A DNA stretch of 64,000 nucleotides from an uncultured Holophaga sp. (GCF_963677305.1 NZ_OY781925.1:3004783-3068782); one strand, 5' to 3'. Counted from the stretch's first letter, positions 35,194-43,745 are shown. Numbers and translations: made by a program. Notes: a model not told the origin generated them from the letters alone.

Positions 35194-35934
35194 CTAGATT
35201 CCGTAGAAAAGCCGTTCGGCGAGATTGGGGTGGAGCTTGGCGTCCAGGATCCTCTGGGCGGCATCGGCATGGTCGTATTCCAGCCGATGAAGCCGCACGC
35301 GTCTCCGACGTGGGTCGTAGGTCATGAAGGAGAGACGGGGATCCCTGTCTCTAGGTTGACCGACCGAGCCCGGGTTGACCAGATACCGGCAGCCCTTCTT
35401 GAGGGAGAACCACTCTCCGGGTTCGGGGAGGATGGTGCTCAGGAGGCGGCGGGACTCATCCAACTCGAAGCAGCAGGGGAGATGGGAGTGCCCGAAGAAG
35501 CAGAGCTGCCCGGTGAAGCCTCCGAAGGCCTCCAGAGCATCCTGGGGGTGAAGGAGGTAGGCGTCCTCGTTCAGCGGGGAGCCATGGGCGATCAGGTAGT
35601 CGTCTCCCACCTGGAGGGGGCCCTCGGGGAGTCCGCACAACATGCCGCGGTTCTCCGCGGTGAGGCGCTGCCGGGTCCACCAGGCGGCCCCCTTGGCGGG
35701 GAGACTGAAGTGCTCGTCCTCGCCCTCAAAGGCGCAGGCCCGGTCATGGTTGCCGCGCACCAGGATCCGGGACCGGAGCCCCTGGATCCGGGCCAGAACC
35801 TCATTGGGCTGGGCGCCATAGCCCACCAGATCCCCGAGGATGACAAAACGGCGGATCGTCCGGCGCCGGGCGTACTTGAGGACTTCTCGGAGAGCAGGGA
35901 GGTTGGCGTGGATATCGGAGAGGATCAGGTCCAT
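35194..35934 (-). CDS. Calcineurin-like metallophosphoesterase
   Basis: This 246-residue two-metal phosphoesterase has all five motifs: LSDIHAN (D-x-H), LGDLVGYG, VRGNHD, IAHGSPLN and FGHSHLP. The family layout is like YfcE or diadenosine-tetraphosphatase-like proteins, acting on phosphodiesters or nucleotides; the substrate is unknown. The ATG at 35934 places motif I at residue 5 as in relatives. It lies nine bases upstream of the PilZ gene on the same strand, so the phosphoesterase, PilZ and ArnD-like genes may form an operon reading toward the tRNA gene. Confidence 0.85.
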   Translation of the reverse strand: MDLILSDIHANLPALREVLKYARRRTIRRFVILGDLVGYGAQPNEVLARIQGLRSRILVRGNHDRACAFEGEDEHFSLPAKGAAWWTRQRLTAENRGMLCGLPEGPLQVGDDYLIAHGSPLNEDAYLLHPQDALEAFGGFTGQLCFFGHSHLPCCFELDESRRLLSTILPEPGEWFSLKKGCRYLVNPGSVGQPRDRDPRLSFMTYDPRRRRVRLHRLEYDHADAAQRILDAKLHPNLAERLFYGI

Positions 35935-36028
35935 GGTCGGGACCAGTATCTCACAGGGGGGACCTTCCCCCATGGGAACGGACAGCCCCGGGCACCCACA
36001 GTAAGCTGGATGGGACGGGAACTCTGCC

Positions 36029-37741
36029 ATGCGTATCGCCCTCCTTCAGCTCAACTGCCGGGTCGCCGACCCGGAAGCCAATGGCCGCGCCCTCCAGGCG
36101 GCCTACCACCAGGCCGTGGAGAGGGGGGCCGAACTGGTGGTCACCCCGGAGATGGCCGTTCCCGGCTACCTGGCTGAGGACCGGCTCTGGGAGGGCGGAC
36201 TCCGCCGGAGGATCCTGCAGGAATCCGAGCGCCTGGCCTCCTTGGCGGGGAGCGTCCCCCTGGTCATGGGGACCTGCTCCCCTGCGCCCTCCGGACGTCT
36301 CTGGAACGAGATCTGGTGGTGTGAGGAGGGGCGGGTGAGAACCCGGGCACGCAAGCGCATCCTGCCCGTCTACGACATCTTCGACGAGGCGCGGTACTTC
36401 GAGGCCGACCCCGGCCCTCAGCCCGTGGTGGAGCACAGGGGCCTGCGCATCGGCCTCTCGGTCTGCGAGGACCTCTGGGCCGACCCCGAGCTCGCCCCGG
36501 GCTCCATCCGCTACGCAGTGGACCCGGTGGCCGACCTCGTGGGTGCCGGGGCCACCCTGATCCTCAACCTGTCCGCCAGCCCCGCCCTGCTCGGCAGCTA
36601 CCTGCCCGAGGGCTGCCATCCCGCCTGGGCGACCCCCTCCAAGCGCGCCCTCCGACGTCGGCTTCTCCTGGGACAGGCCGCCAAGCACGGCATCCCGGTG
36701 GCCTATGTCTCCCGGGTAGGCTCGGAGAGCTGGCTGACCTTCGACGGCGGTTCCTGCCTGGTCCAGCCCGATGGCAGCTGGCAGGGCACCCGGGACTTCC
36801 AGGAGGAAACCCTGATGGTGGACACCGGAGCCGTGGGGCAGGCCTGGCCCCTGGACCCCGATGAGGGTGGCTGGCTCCGGGAATCCCTGGGCCTCGGGCT
36901 CCGGGAGAACCTGTCCAAGCAGGGACTCGAGGGCGTGGTCGTGGGCCTCTCTGGGGGCATCGACAGTGCCGTGGTGGCCGCCATGGCCGCCCTCAACCTG
37001 GGGCCGGAGCGGGTCCTGGGGGTGGCACTGCCCACGCGCTACACCAGCCGCGAGAGCCTGGACCTGGCCGAAGCCCAGGCCCGCCACCTGGGCATCCGAT
37101 TCCTGACCCTCTCTGCCGACGAGCCCTATGCTGGGGCGGAGGCCTCCCTCCGGGGCGCCTTCCCCGAGCGCAGCTTCGGCCTCACCGACGAGAACCTCCA
37201 GAGTCGGTCCCGGGGTCTCCTCCTCATGGCCCTGACCTCGGAGCCCAGGACCCACGAGCTGCTGGGCACCAACCGGGTGGCCGTGCTCAATACCGGCAAC
37301 AAGAGCGAGGCTGCCACGGGCTACTTCACCCTCTACGGGGACGGAATCGGAGCCTTCGGCATCCTGGGCGACTGCCTCAAGGCGAGGGTCTTCGCCCTGG
37401 CCCGGGAGCTGGGGGAGGCCATCCCGCGCGGAGTCCTGGAGCGCAAGCCCACGGCGGAACTCCGCCCCGGGCAGACGGACGAGGCCAGCCTCCTGCCCTA
37501 CAGCCAGCTGGACGCCATCCTCGCCGCGCTTCTGGAGGCCCGCCGCGAGGATACCTCCCTGGCCGATGACCTGGCGGAGCTCCTGGCCGGAGAGGCCCTG
37601 GAGCAGGCCAGGGCCGCCCTTCCCAGGATCCTCCGCCTCCTCCGCCAGTCGGAGTTCAAGCGGAGACAGCTCCCCTTTGCCCTGAAGGTGAGCCCATGGG
37701 CCTTCGGCACCGGAAGGCGGATCCCCCTCACCGGACTCTGA
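36029..37741 (+). CDS. nadE: Glutamine-dependent NAD+ synthetase
   Basis: NadE amidates nicotinate-adenine dinucleotide to NAD+ with ATP, using ammonia freed from glutamine. The 570-residue protein has an N-terminal nitrilase-type glutaminase with triad Glu41 (TPEMAVPGY), Lys109 (RKRILPVYD) and Cys146 (LSVCEDLW). The C-terminal synthetase domain has the PP-loop VGLSGGIDSAVV near residue 310, ALPTRYTS, and NTGNKSEAATGYFTLYGD. Length is normal for the fused form. It works downstream of NadB (24.5 kb). It is divergent from the phosphoesterase gene with a 94-base gap. Confidence 0.95.
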   Translation: MRIALLQLNCRVADPEANGRALQAAYHQAVERGAELVVTPEMAVPGYLAEDRLWEGGLRRRILQESERLASLAGSVPLVMGTCSPAPSGRLWNEIWWCEEGRVRTRARKRILPVYDIFDEARYFEADPGPQPVVEHRGLRIGLSVCEDLWADPELAPGSIRYAVDPVADLVGAGATLILNLSASPALLGSYLPEGCHPAWATPSKRALRRRLLLGQAAKHGIPVAYVSRVGSESWLTFDGGSCLVQPDGSWQGTRDFQEETLMVDTGAVGQAWPLDPDEGGWLRESLGLGLRENLSKQGLEGVVVGLSGGIDSAVVAAMAALNLGPERVLGVALPTRYTSRESLDLAEAQARHLGIRFLTLSADEPYAGAEASLRGAFPERSFGLTDENLQSRSRGLLLMALTSEPRTHELLGTNRVAVLNTGNKSEAATGYFTLYGDGIGAFGILGDCLKARVFALARELGEAIPRGVLERKPTAELRPGQTDEASLLPYSQLDAILAALLEARREDTSLADDLAELLAGEALEQARAALPRILRLLRQSEFKRRQLPFALKVSPWAFGTGRRIPLTGL

Positions 37742-37797
37742 GCCTGGGCGGAGCTCCCCCATCCCTTAGGTCCATGTTTTCCGAGAAGTTGCAAAAC

Positions 37798-37815
37798 TGC
37801 ACATGAAATTGTGCA
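37798..37815 (+). promoter_or_regulatory. Operator-like inverted repeat upstream of the NtrC-like operon
   Basis: TGCACA (37798-37803) and TGTGCA (37810-37815) form a perfect inverted repeat with a six-base AT-rich centre. A further TTGCA lies just upstream at 37789. It lies in the 240-base gap after nadE, about 170 bases before the regulator's ATG, in a locally AT-rich patch. It resembles a dimer-binding operator; no binding protein is known. Confidence 0.4.
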
Positions 37816-37981
37816 AATCGACCCCCTCCTGGTTCTGAAGGACCTTTGGTCGCCCCCGGGGGAGTTTTCCGCAGGGGCTGCGGGAAGGCCCTTCAAGAGT
37901 CGTGATTCCATGAATTCCACCTGCCCGCCCCCCTGTGGAAGCGAAGCCCGGGTCGGATCCCGAAGGGAGTACACTGAGCCT

Positions 37982-39217
37982 ATGCACCTCCTCCTGGTGG
38001 AAGACAAGGACAGCTTCCGGCGCCTCCTCATCCAGGCCCTCGCGGACTCGGGTTGGACGCTCCATGCCGTGGGCACGCCCGCCGAGGCCCTTGCCATCCT
38101 CGCGGACACCCCCTGCGAAGTGATGGTCACGGATCTCAGGCTGCCGGAGATGAGCGGCCTGGAGCTCCTCAAGCGGGCCAAACGCCTCCACCCCGGCCTC
38201 CGCGTACTCCTCATGAGTGCCTTCGGCGAAGCCGCGGACATCGTGGAGGCCATGGCTGCGGGGGCGGAGGACTTCCTGCCCAAGCCCTTCGACCTGGACC
38301 TCTTCCAGGCGACCCTGGAGCGGATGAGGGCCCTGGTGGAGGCCCCCTGCCCCGATCCCAGGGAGCCCTGGGTCGCCTGCTCCGCGGCCATGATCCGGCT
38401 GGAGCGGGCCATGGCCAGCCTCGCCGAGAGCTCCGCCCCGACCCTCTTCACCGGAGAGCGGGGCAGTGGCCGGAGCCGGGCCGCCCGGAGACTCCACACC
38501 CTCCGCAGTCCCCGAGCCCCCCTCCTGGACCTGGAGGCGTCCTCCCTGGGCCCCCTGGGGCTGGATGGGCGCCGCCTCGCCCAGCTCAAAGGCGGCACCA
38601 TCCACCTCCGGAACCTGGAGGGCCTCTCGGCCTCCGGCGCGTCGGAACTCCTGGAAGCGCTCGGGCGGGACGGCGTCTGCTGGACCGCCACCGCCGCAAG
38701 CCTGGAGCAGGTGCCCCCCTCCCTCCATCCCAAGCTCTGCACCTTCGCCCTGCCCCTGCCTCCGCTCCGAGAGCGCCGGGAGGATGTCCTCCCCCTCTTC
38801 TCGGCCTTCCTGGGGCGGACCGCCCGCCAGGCAGGCCGCTCCGCCCCGGTGATGGACAAAGGGGTCGAGCGTGAGCTCCTCTCCCGCCCCTGGCCCGGCA
38901 ATGTAGCCGAGCTCCTCTGGGTGGCAGAACAGGCCATGATCAGGACCACAGGTCCCCTCCTCGCCACCCTGCCCGAGGCTGCCCTACCCACCGGAGAGGT
39001 CCTGGACTTGGCCTGGCCGGCTCCGGGCACCCTTGAGAGCATGCTGGCTGAGGTGGTGCGCCAGGCTGAGGCCCGCCTGCTCCGCCGGGCCCTGCGCCAC
39101 CGCGGCTGCAACCTGACCGCCGTGGCCCTTGACCTGGGCGTGACCCAGCGCCTCCTCTCCCAGCGCTTGCGGGAATACCACATCCCCCTGGAGGATGGAG
39201 AGGAGGGGAACACCTGA
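37982..39217 (+). CDS. NtrC-type response regulator with degenerate AAA+ domain
   Basis: The 411-residue protein has a receiver domain (1-120) with phosphoacceptor Asp51 (VTDLRLPEMSG) and Lys in LPKPFD. A shortened AAA+ region follows, then a Fis-type helix-turn-helix at the end (GCNLTAVALDLGVTQRLLSQ). The AAA+ part is damaged: Walker A reads GERGSGRS (Lys replaced by Arg), the GAFTGA sigma-54 loop is missing, and Walker B reads GGTIHLRN instead of a D-E form. LPPLRERREDVLPL and PWPGNVAEL remain. It probably cannot drive sigma-54 open-complex formation. The ATG at 37982 aligns with the normal receiver start. Its stop overlaps moxR (TGATG). Confidence 0.82.
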   Translation: MHLLLVEDKDSFRRLLIQALADSGWTLHAVGTPAEALAILADTPCEVMVTDLRLPEMSGLELLKRAKRLHPGLRVLLMSAFGEAADIVEAMAAGAEDFLPKPFDLDLFQATLERMRALVEAPCPDPREPWVACSAAMIRLERAMASLAESSAPTLFTGERGSGRSRAARRLHTLRSPRAPLLDLEASSLGPLGLDGRRLAQLKGGTIHLRNLEGLSASGASELLEALGRDGVCWTATAASLEQVPPSLHPKLCTFALPLPPLRERREDVLPLFSAFLGRTARQAGRSAPVMDKGVERELLSRPWPGNVAELLWVAEQAMIRTTGPLLATLPEAALPTGEVLDLAWPAPGTLESMLAEVVRQAEARLLRRALRHRGCNLTAVALDLGVTQRLLSQRLREYHIPLEDGEEGNT

Positions 39218-40176
39218 TGCCCAACCAGCCACAGCCAGGAAGCGAACGGAGCGCCCTCCAGGAGGGGGTACGGCGAGGCATGGCCGGGCTCTGCCGGGTG
39301 GTGGCCGGCAAGGAGGACCAGGTCCGCCGGGCGGTGGCCACCCTCCTGGCCGGCGGGCACCTCCTCCTGGAGGATCTCCCGGGGGTGGGCAAGACCACCC
39401 TGGCCAAGGGTCTGGGCCGTATCATGGGGGGCAGCTGCCAGCGGGTCCAGGGCACCAACGATCTGCTGCCCTCGGACCTCCTGGGCATCCACCTCTGGAA
39501 CGCCTCAGAGCAGGCCTTCCGCTTCCGTGAAGGGCCGGTCTTCGCCAACATCCTCCTGATGGATGAGCTGAACCGCATCGGCCCCAAGACCCAGAGCGCC
39601 CTCCTGGAGATCATGGTGGAGGGCCAGGTCACCCTGGACCGTGGGATCTACCCCCTGCCCGACCCCTTCTTCGTCATCGCCACCCAGAACCCCATGGATC
39701 ATGCCGGGACCTTCCCCCTGCCCGAGTCCCAGCTGGACCGCTTCAGCTGCGTCCTCCACCTCGGCTACCCCGACCCCGAGGCAGAGCGCAGGGTTCTGCG
39801 GGACGAGGCCGGGGCGGATCTCCTGGCCGAGCTGAGCCCTCCCCTGACTTTGGCAGGCTGGCAGGCCGCCCGCCGGGATGTGCGGAGCCTGCGGGTCTCG
39901 GATCCCGTCCTGGATTACATCGAGAGGGTCGTCACCCGCATCCGGCAGGAGGGGGGCTTCTGCTCCACCCGGGCTGCCAGCCAGTGGCTTGCCCTGGCCC
40001 GTGCCGAGGCCTGGCTCTCCAGCCGAGACTATGTGACCCCCGACGACCTGCAGTCGACCCTGGGGGACTGCATGGCCCACCGCGGCACCCTGGACGCCCG
40101 CCCCCTCAACCGCGAGTCCCGCCGACGCGTTCTGGCGGAACTGCTCCACAACACACCCGTGGGGTGGGCCCCGTGA
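39217..40176 (+). CDS. MoxR-family AAA+ ATPase
   Basis: This 319-residue MoxR-type ATPase is of the kind that remodels partner proteins as a chaperone. Walker A is EDLPGVGKTTLAKGL, Walker B is ILLMDELNRIGPKTQ, sensor 1 is VIATQNPMDHAGTFPLPESQLDRF, read in two blocks, and the C-terminal lid has HRGTLDARP. Length fits the family. MoxR genes usually precede DUF58 and von Willebrand-type genes; here the next gene is a RodZ-like protein instead. It overlaps both neighbours, so the regulator, MoxR and RodZ-like protein should be made together. Confidence 0.88.
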   Translation: MPNQPQPGSERSALQEGVRRGMAGLCRVVAGKEDQVRRAVATLLAGGHLLLEDLPGVGKTTLAKGLGRIMGGSCQRVQGTNDLLPSDLLGIHLWNASEQAFRFREGPVFANILLMDELNRIGPKTQSALLEIMVEGQVTLDRGIYPLPDPFFVIATQNPMDHAGTFPLPESQLDRFSCVLHLGYPDPEAERRVLRDEAGADLLAELSPPLTLAGWQAARRDVRSLRVSDPVLDYIERVVTRIRQEGGFCSTRAASQWLALARAEAWLSSRDYVTPDDLQSTLGDCMAHRGTLDARPLNRESRRRVLAELLHNTPVGWAP

Positions 40177-41000
40177 CTCCGCCCAGACACCACGCCCCCG
40201 GCATCGGCGAGGCCATCCACCTCCGTAGGGAGGAGCTCGGCCTCAGCCTTGAGGACCTGGGGCGCCAGCTCCACTTCCCCCTCTCGGTATTGGAAGCCAT
40301 CGAGGCGGAGGACTGGGCGGCCATCCCGCCCGGACGGGAGCGCCCCATGGTCCGCCAACTCATGGTCCGGCTGGACATGGACCCCTCCCTCATGGCCGAG
40401 TCCTGGGCCAGCCTGCCTGGCGGTCTCGAACAGGATCCACCGGATCCCCGCAAGGACTACTGGGAGCGCCTCCTGACGGGGATCATCTCTCTGTGCGCCT
40501 TGGCCCTGGTCCTCTGGCTGGTGCTGCCCGGCCCCAACATCAAGCGGGGTATCCAGGAACCCAGGGCCGATCACCCGAAGCGTCCCCCTGTGACCCGTCC
40601 GGCTACGGCCAGCCAGCCCTATGCCGTGCTGGGCGAGCTCCTCCCAGAGGCCGGGGTCAATGCCGAAGGCATCCTGGTGAGCCTCCGCTCCCAGGAGGAG
40701 TGCCAAGCCACCCTCCAGGGGGAGCATGGCCAGCAGTCCCACACCCTGCGGATCTCAGAGCCCTGGAAGCTGAGAGTCCCGGGCCCCTTCCAGCTCAGCC
40801 TCTCCAACGGCGGGGTGGTGCTGGTGGAGGTCGCCGGGAAGCGGATACGCCACCCGGCAGCCGTGGGACAGCCCTGGTCCGGGAACTTCGGAGCTGATGG
40901 CCGCCTGATCCTGCCCGCCACGGCCCAGCCCGATGAGCCCCCCAGCGCCCCGGAGACGGAAGAGGACGAAGCCGCAACCCAGGACGAGAGCACGGAGTGA
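40173..41000 (+). CDS. RodZ-like helix-turn-helix membrane protein
   Basis: The 275-residue protein has a cytoplasmic helix-turn-helix (about 10-70) of RodZ type: AIHLRREELGLSLEDLGRQL. A single membrane helix follows (about 100-120, LLTGIISLCALALVLWLVLP), then a Pro-rich linker and a C-terminal beta domain (about 160-245) like the RodZ outer domain, with an acidic tail. RodZ ties the MreB cytoskeleton to wall synthesis in rods; whether this one does is unknown. The GTG at 40173 overlaps the moxR stop. An unknown gene follows after two bases. Confidence 0.7.
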   Translation: MTPPRHHAPGIGEAIHLRREELGLSLEDLGRQLHFPLSVLEAIEAEDWAAIPPGRERPMVRQLMVRLDMDPSLMAESWASLPGGLEQDPPDPRKDYWERLLTGIISLCALALVLWLVLPGPNIKRGIQEPRADHPKRPPVTRPATASQPYAVLGELLPEAGVNAEGILVSLRSQEECQATLQGEHGQQSHTLRISEPWKLRVPGPFQLSLSNGGVVLVEVAGKRIRHPAAVGQPWSGNFGADGRLILPATAQPDEPPSAPETEEDEAATQDESTE

Positions 41001-41002
41001 GC

Positions 41003-42070
41003 ATGCACCCCCTGGTACAGAGATTCATCGAGGGCCAGTTGCCCGAGCCCATGGTGGGCCCCCTCCTGGGGGGAGCCCTGCCGGTCCCCCCCCTGGAGCT
41101 CCTCCAGGCCCTGGGCCACGCGGTCTTCAGCGACCATCCGCAGGCATCCAAAGCCCTGGAGACCCTCCAGGGCATGCCCGAGAACCTCCTGGCCAACACC
41201 ATCATCGGGCCGGTGGACCCCCCAGTGCCCCTGGGCCTGATCCTGGTCCACCGGAAGGAGCCGGCTCTCCTGGAGGCGACCCTCCTCCACGAGAACCTCA
41301 CGGCAGAGTGGATGGAGCGGGCCATCCCGGCGCTTCCCGGGAGTGTCCTGGAGATCCCCCTCAACAACCAGGTGCTCTGGCTGGAGCGGCCGGCGATCCT
41401 CGACCTCCTGGAGAACCACCCGGAGGCCGAATACGCCATCCGACGGCGCATCGAGGAGTTCCGCAGGGATGTCCTCCAGCAGCTCAGCCCTGAGGACGCC
41501 CAGGAGCGCATCGAGATCCTGGACGAGGTCCAGTCGGGAAGTCTGGACAAGGCCTGGGCTGAAGTCCTCCTGACCCTCCCCGAAGAAGGGGACGAGGAGG
41601 AGGCGCCCCCGGTCCGCGAGCACCTCACCCAGCCGGTGCTGGATGAAGAGGGGAACGAGGTCCCTCTGCGCCTGGCCCAGCGCATCATGAAGCTGCGGAC
41701 CAGCCAGAAGATCCTCCTCGCGCAGAAAGCCGGCAAGGAGGAGCGCACCCTTCTCATCCGCGAGTCCAACCGCCTCATCCAGGTGGCCGTCATCCGCAAT
41801 GGCCGTATCACCGAAGGGGAGGTGGCCTACATCGCCCAGATGCGGAGTATCCACGACGAGGTGCTGAGGATCATCAGCCAGAACCGGGAGTGGCTGAAGA
41901 AGTACCCGATCGTGAAGAACATGATCCTCAACCCCCGCACCCCCCTGCCTATCTCCATGAACATGCTGAAGCGCCTCACCGAGTACGACATGAAGCTGCT
42001 CCTCAAGGACCGGAACGTGGCGGAGCTGCTGCGCCGGGAGGCCAAGCGCCTCCTGGAACGCAAGCATTAA
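41003..42070 (+). CDS. Conserved-looking protein of unknown function (HEAT-like helical)
   Basis: I do not recognise this 355-residue soluble protein. The sequence is almost all helical, with Leu/Ala-rich pairs of helices suggesting HEAT-like repeats. A very acidic loop (EEGDEEEAPPV, about residue 195) divides it. The C-terminal third is distinctive: LIRESNRLIQVAVIRNGRI, VAYIAQMRSIHDEVLRII, NREWLKKYPIVKNMILNPRT, then an amphipathic end rich in Arg/Lys. Its ATG has GGAG upstream and lies two bases after the RodZ-like gene, so it belongs to the regulator-MoxR-RodZ-like operon. It has no signal peptide or membrane helix. Confidence 0.65.
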   Translation: MHPLVQRFIEGQLPEPMVGPLLGGALPVPPLELLQALGHAVFSDHPQASKALETLQGMPENLLANTIIGPVDPPVPLGLILVHRKEPALLEATLLHENLTAEWMERAIPALPGSVLEIPLNNQVLWLERPAILDLLENHPEAEYAIRRRIEEFRRDVLQQLSPEDAQERIEILDEVQSGSLDKAWAEVLLTLPEEGDEEEAPPVREHLTQPVLDEEGNEVPLRLAQRIMKLRTSQKILLAQKAGKEERTLLIRESNRLIQVAVIRNGRITEGEVAYIAQMRSIHDEVLRIISQNREWLKKYPIVKNMILNPRTPLPISMNMLKRLTEYDMKLLLKDRNVAELLRREAKRLLERKH

Positions 42071-42113
42071 TAATTTATTTTTTTATCCGGACCCCCGAGG
42101 CTATCCTGGAGGC

Positions 42114-43124
42114 ATGCAGAAGTCCGGCACCTCCTCAGGCAGCGATCTCGTCCAGGCCTTCCTGGCGTGGAGTGAAAGACCGGAGGGGGAGTTGCAACCC
42201 TGGCTAGAGCGCCTCGAGGCCGCCGGCAAGACGGAGGAGGCCCTGGTGGCCTTCCGGGGCCGTTGGAAGGGGCTCAGGCCGCCCCCCCAGGTCCGCGAGG
42301 CCCTGGAATCCGCCGCAGAGCTCTCCCGCCAGCGCCGGATCCATCAGTGGCAACAGGATCCCCAGCGTCGGACGCTACGGGTGCGCCTGTCCATCCAGGG
42401 CAGTGCGACCCAGCTGCGTCCGCCTGCGCTCATCTCCGCCCTGGCCCGGGGGTTTGAGGAGGCCGGTGTCCCCCTGGCCATGGGCCTGGGCAAGCCGCCA
42501 CGCCCCCAGGTCCAGCTGGGTCCCGCCCTCCCCCTGGGCGTCCCGGGGGCACTCGAGTGGGCGGATCTGACCCTCAGCGGACCGCTCCGGGGCGGTCTCC
42601 CTGAGGAACCCCTTGCCGGACTGCGTGTCCTGGGCTGGGAGGAGATCCCCAACTACGCCACCTCCGTCCTGGAGCTCGCCCATAGGGCCCGTTGGCGCTG
42701 GGACTGTCCGGGAGCGCTGCGGCAGGATGCAGGGGCCCGCCTGGCGTCCTTCATGGAGGCCACCTCCTATACCATTGAAAAGACCGGCAAATCCGAGGGA
42801 CGGAAGGTCGTCAAGCAGCTGGAGGTCCGTCCCCTGGTCCTGGACCTGGCCTGGGAGGGGGATGTCCTCCACTTCAGCACCCGCTTGGCCGCAGGCGAGG
42901 CGTTGAACCCCCAGAAGCTCCTCGGCGGCATCCTGGGAGTGGACCCCGCCCTGGTCCAGCCTCTTGCAAGGGAGGGGGTCGAGCTGGCGGAGGACCCACG
43001 CCTCCACCAAGCCCACCGCTATCAGACCAAGCTCCACAATATCTTCGAGGACGCCGTCCTCCTGGAGGGCGGAGGCAACATCACCCTCGTAGATGAAGAT
43101 GACGAGGAGCCCCTGAGACTCTAG
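42114..43124 (+). CDS. DUF2344 / TIGR03936 radical-SAM-linked protein
   Basis: The core of this 336-residue protein matches DUF2344, also called radical SAM-linked protein. It has RVRLSIQGSATQLRPPALI, then ALARGFEEAGVPLAMGLGKPPRP and LGPALPLGVPGALEWADLTL. The family usually sits beside or fused to a TIGR03960 radical SAM protein and near RNase E/G; neither is here. It starts with an extra 90-residue helical region and ends with an acidic tail (DEDDEEP). GGAGG lies only one base before the ATG, an unusually tight spacing. An AT-rich tract (42063-42088) separates it from the operon upstream. Confidence 0.8.
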   Translation: MQKSGTSSGSDLVQAFLAWSERPEGELQPWLERLEAAGKTEEALVAFRGRWKGLRPPPQVREALESAAELSRQRRIHQWQQDPQRRTLRVRLSIQGSATQLRPPALISALARGFEEAGVPLAMGLGKPPRPQVQLGPALPLGVPGALEWADLTLSGPLRGGLPEEPLAGLRVLGWEEIPNYATSVLELAHRARWRWDCPGALRQDAGARLASFMEATSYTIEKTGKSEGRKVVKQLEVRPLVLDLAWEGDVLHFSTRLAAGEALNPQKLLGGILGVDPALVQPLAREGVELAEDPRLHQAHRYQTKLHNIFEDAVLLEGGGNITLVDEDDEEPLRL

Positions 43125-43745
43125 CTATCGTTCGAGCAAGGCCATCCGGATGCCCAGCAGGCCGAAGACCCCAGCGGTGAGCCAGTCGAAGCGCCGGGCG
43201 ATCCGGGGGCGGCTGAGGATATAGTTGCCCACCGAACCGGAGAAGATGCCGATGAGGCTGAAGACCACCAGGGCCTGCGCCATGAAGGTGAAGCCCAGGA
43301 AGAGCATCTGCAAGGGGAAGTAGGGCGCGTCGGGACGGATGAACTGGGGGAGGAAGGCCAGGAAGAAGAGGGCCACCTTGGGATTCAGCACGTTCATGAT
43401 GAAGCCGCGCTTGTAGAGAGCCCAGGCACTCCCGTCGGCTGCGGTGCCCAGCTTGAGCGAGGAGGTGGACCGGATGGTCTTGTACGCCAGATAGAGGAGG
43501 TAGGCGGCCCCTGCGAACTTCACCACATTGAAGGCCACCACGGAGGAGTAGAAGATGGCCGAGACCCCGAAGGCGGCGGCGGTGGTGTGGACGGTGACCC
43601 CGCTGCACATGCCCCAGGCCGAGGCCAGGGCGGCCTTGCGTCCCCGGGCGATGCCCTGGGTGAGCACGAAGATGTTGTCGGGGCCCGGTGCGAGGGAAAG
43701 GAGGACCGAAGCTCCCACAAACCCGAGATAGGCGGTCGGTGTCAT
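43125..43745 (-). CDS. LysE/RhtB-family amino-acid exporter
   Basis: This 206-residue inner-membrane protein has about six membrane segments and the LysE hallmark near the start, LSLAPGPDNIFVLTQGIARG. GFIMNVLNPKVALFFLAFLPQF lies in the middle. Family members export lysine, threonine, homoserine or related compounds; the substrate cannot be told. Its ATG overlaps the algH stop (ATGA), suggesting co-expression, which is not a usual pairing. It is convergent with the DUF2344 gene (no spacer). Confidence 0.9.
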   Translation of the reverse strand: MTPTAYLGFVGASVLLSLAPGPDNIFVLTQGIARGRKAALASAWGMCSGVTVHTTAAAFGVSAIFYSSVVAFNVVKFAGAAYLLYLAYKTIRSTSSLKLGTAADGSAWALYKRGFIMNVLNPKVALFFLAFLPQFIRPDAPYFPLQMLFLGFTFMAQALVVFSLIGIFSGSVGNYILSRPRIARRFDWLTAGVFGLLGIRMALLER

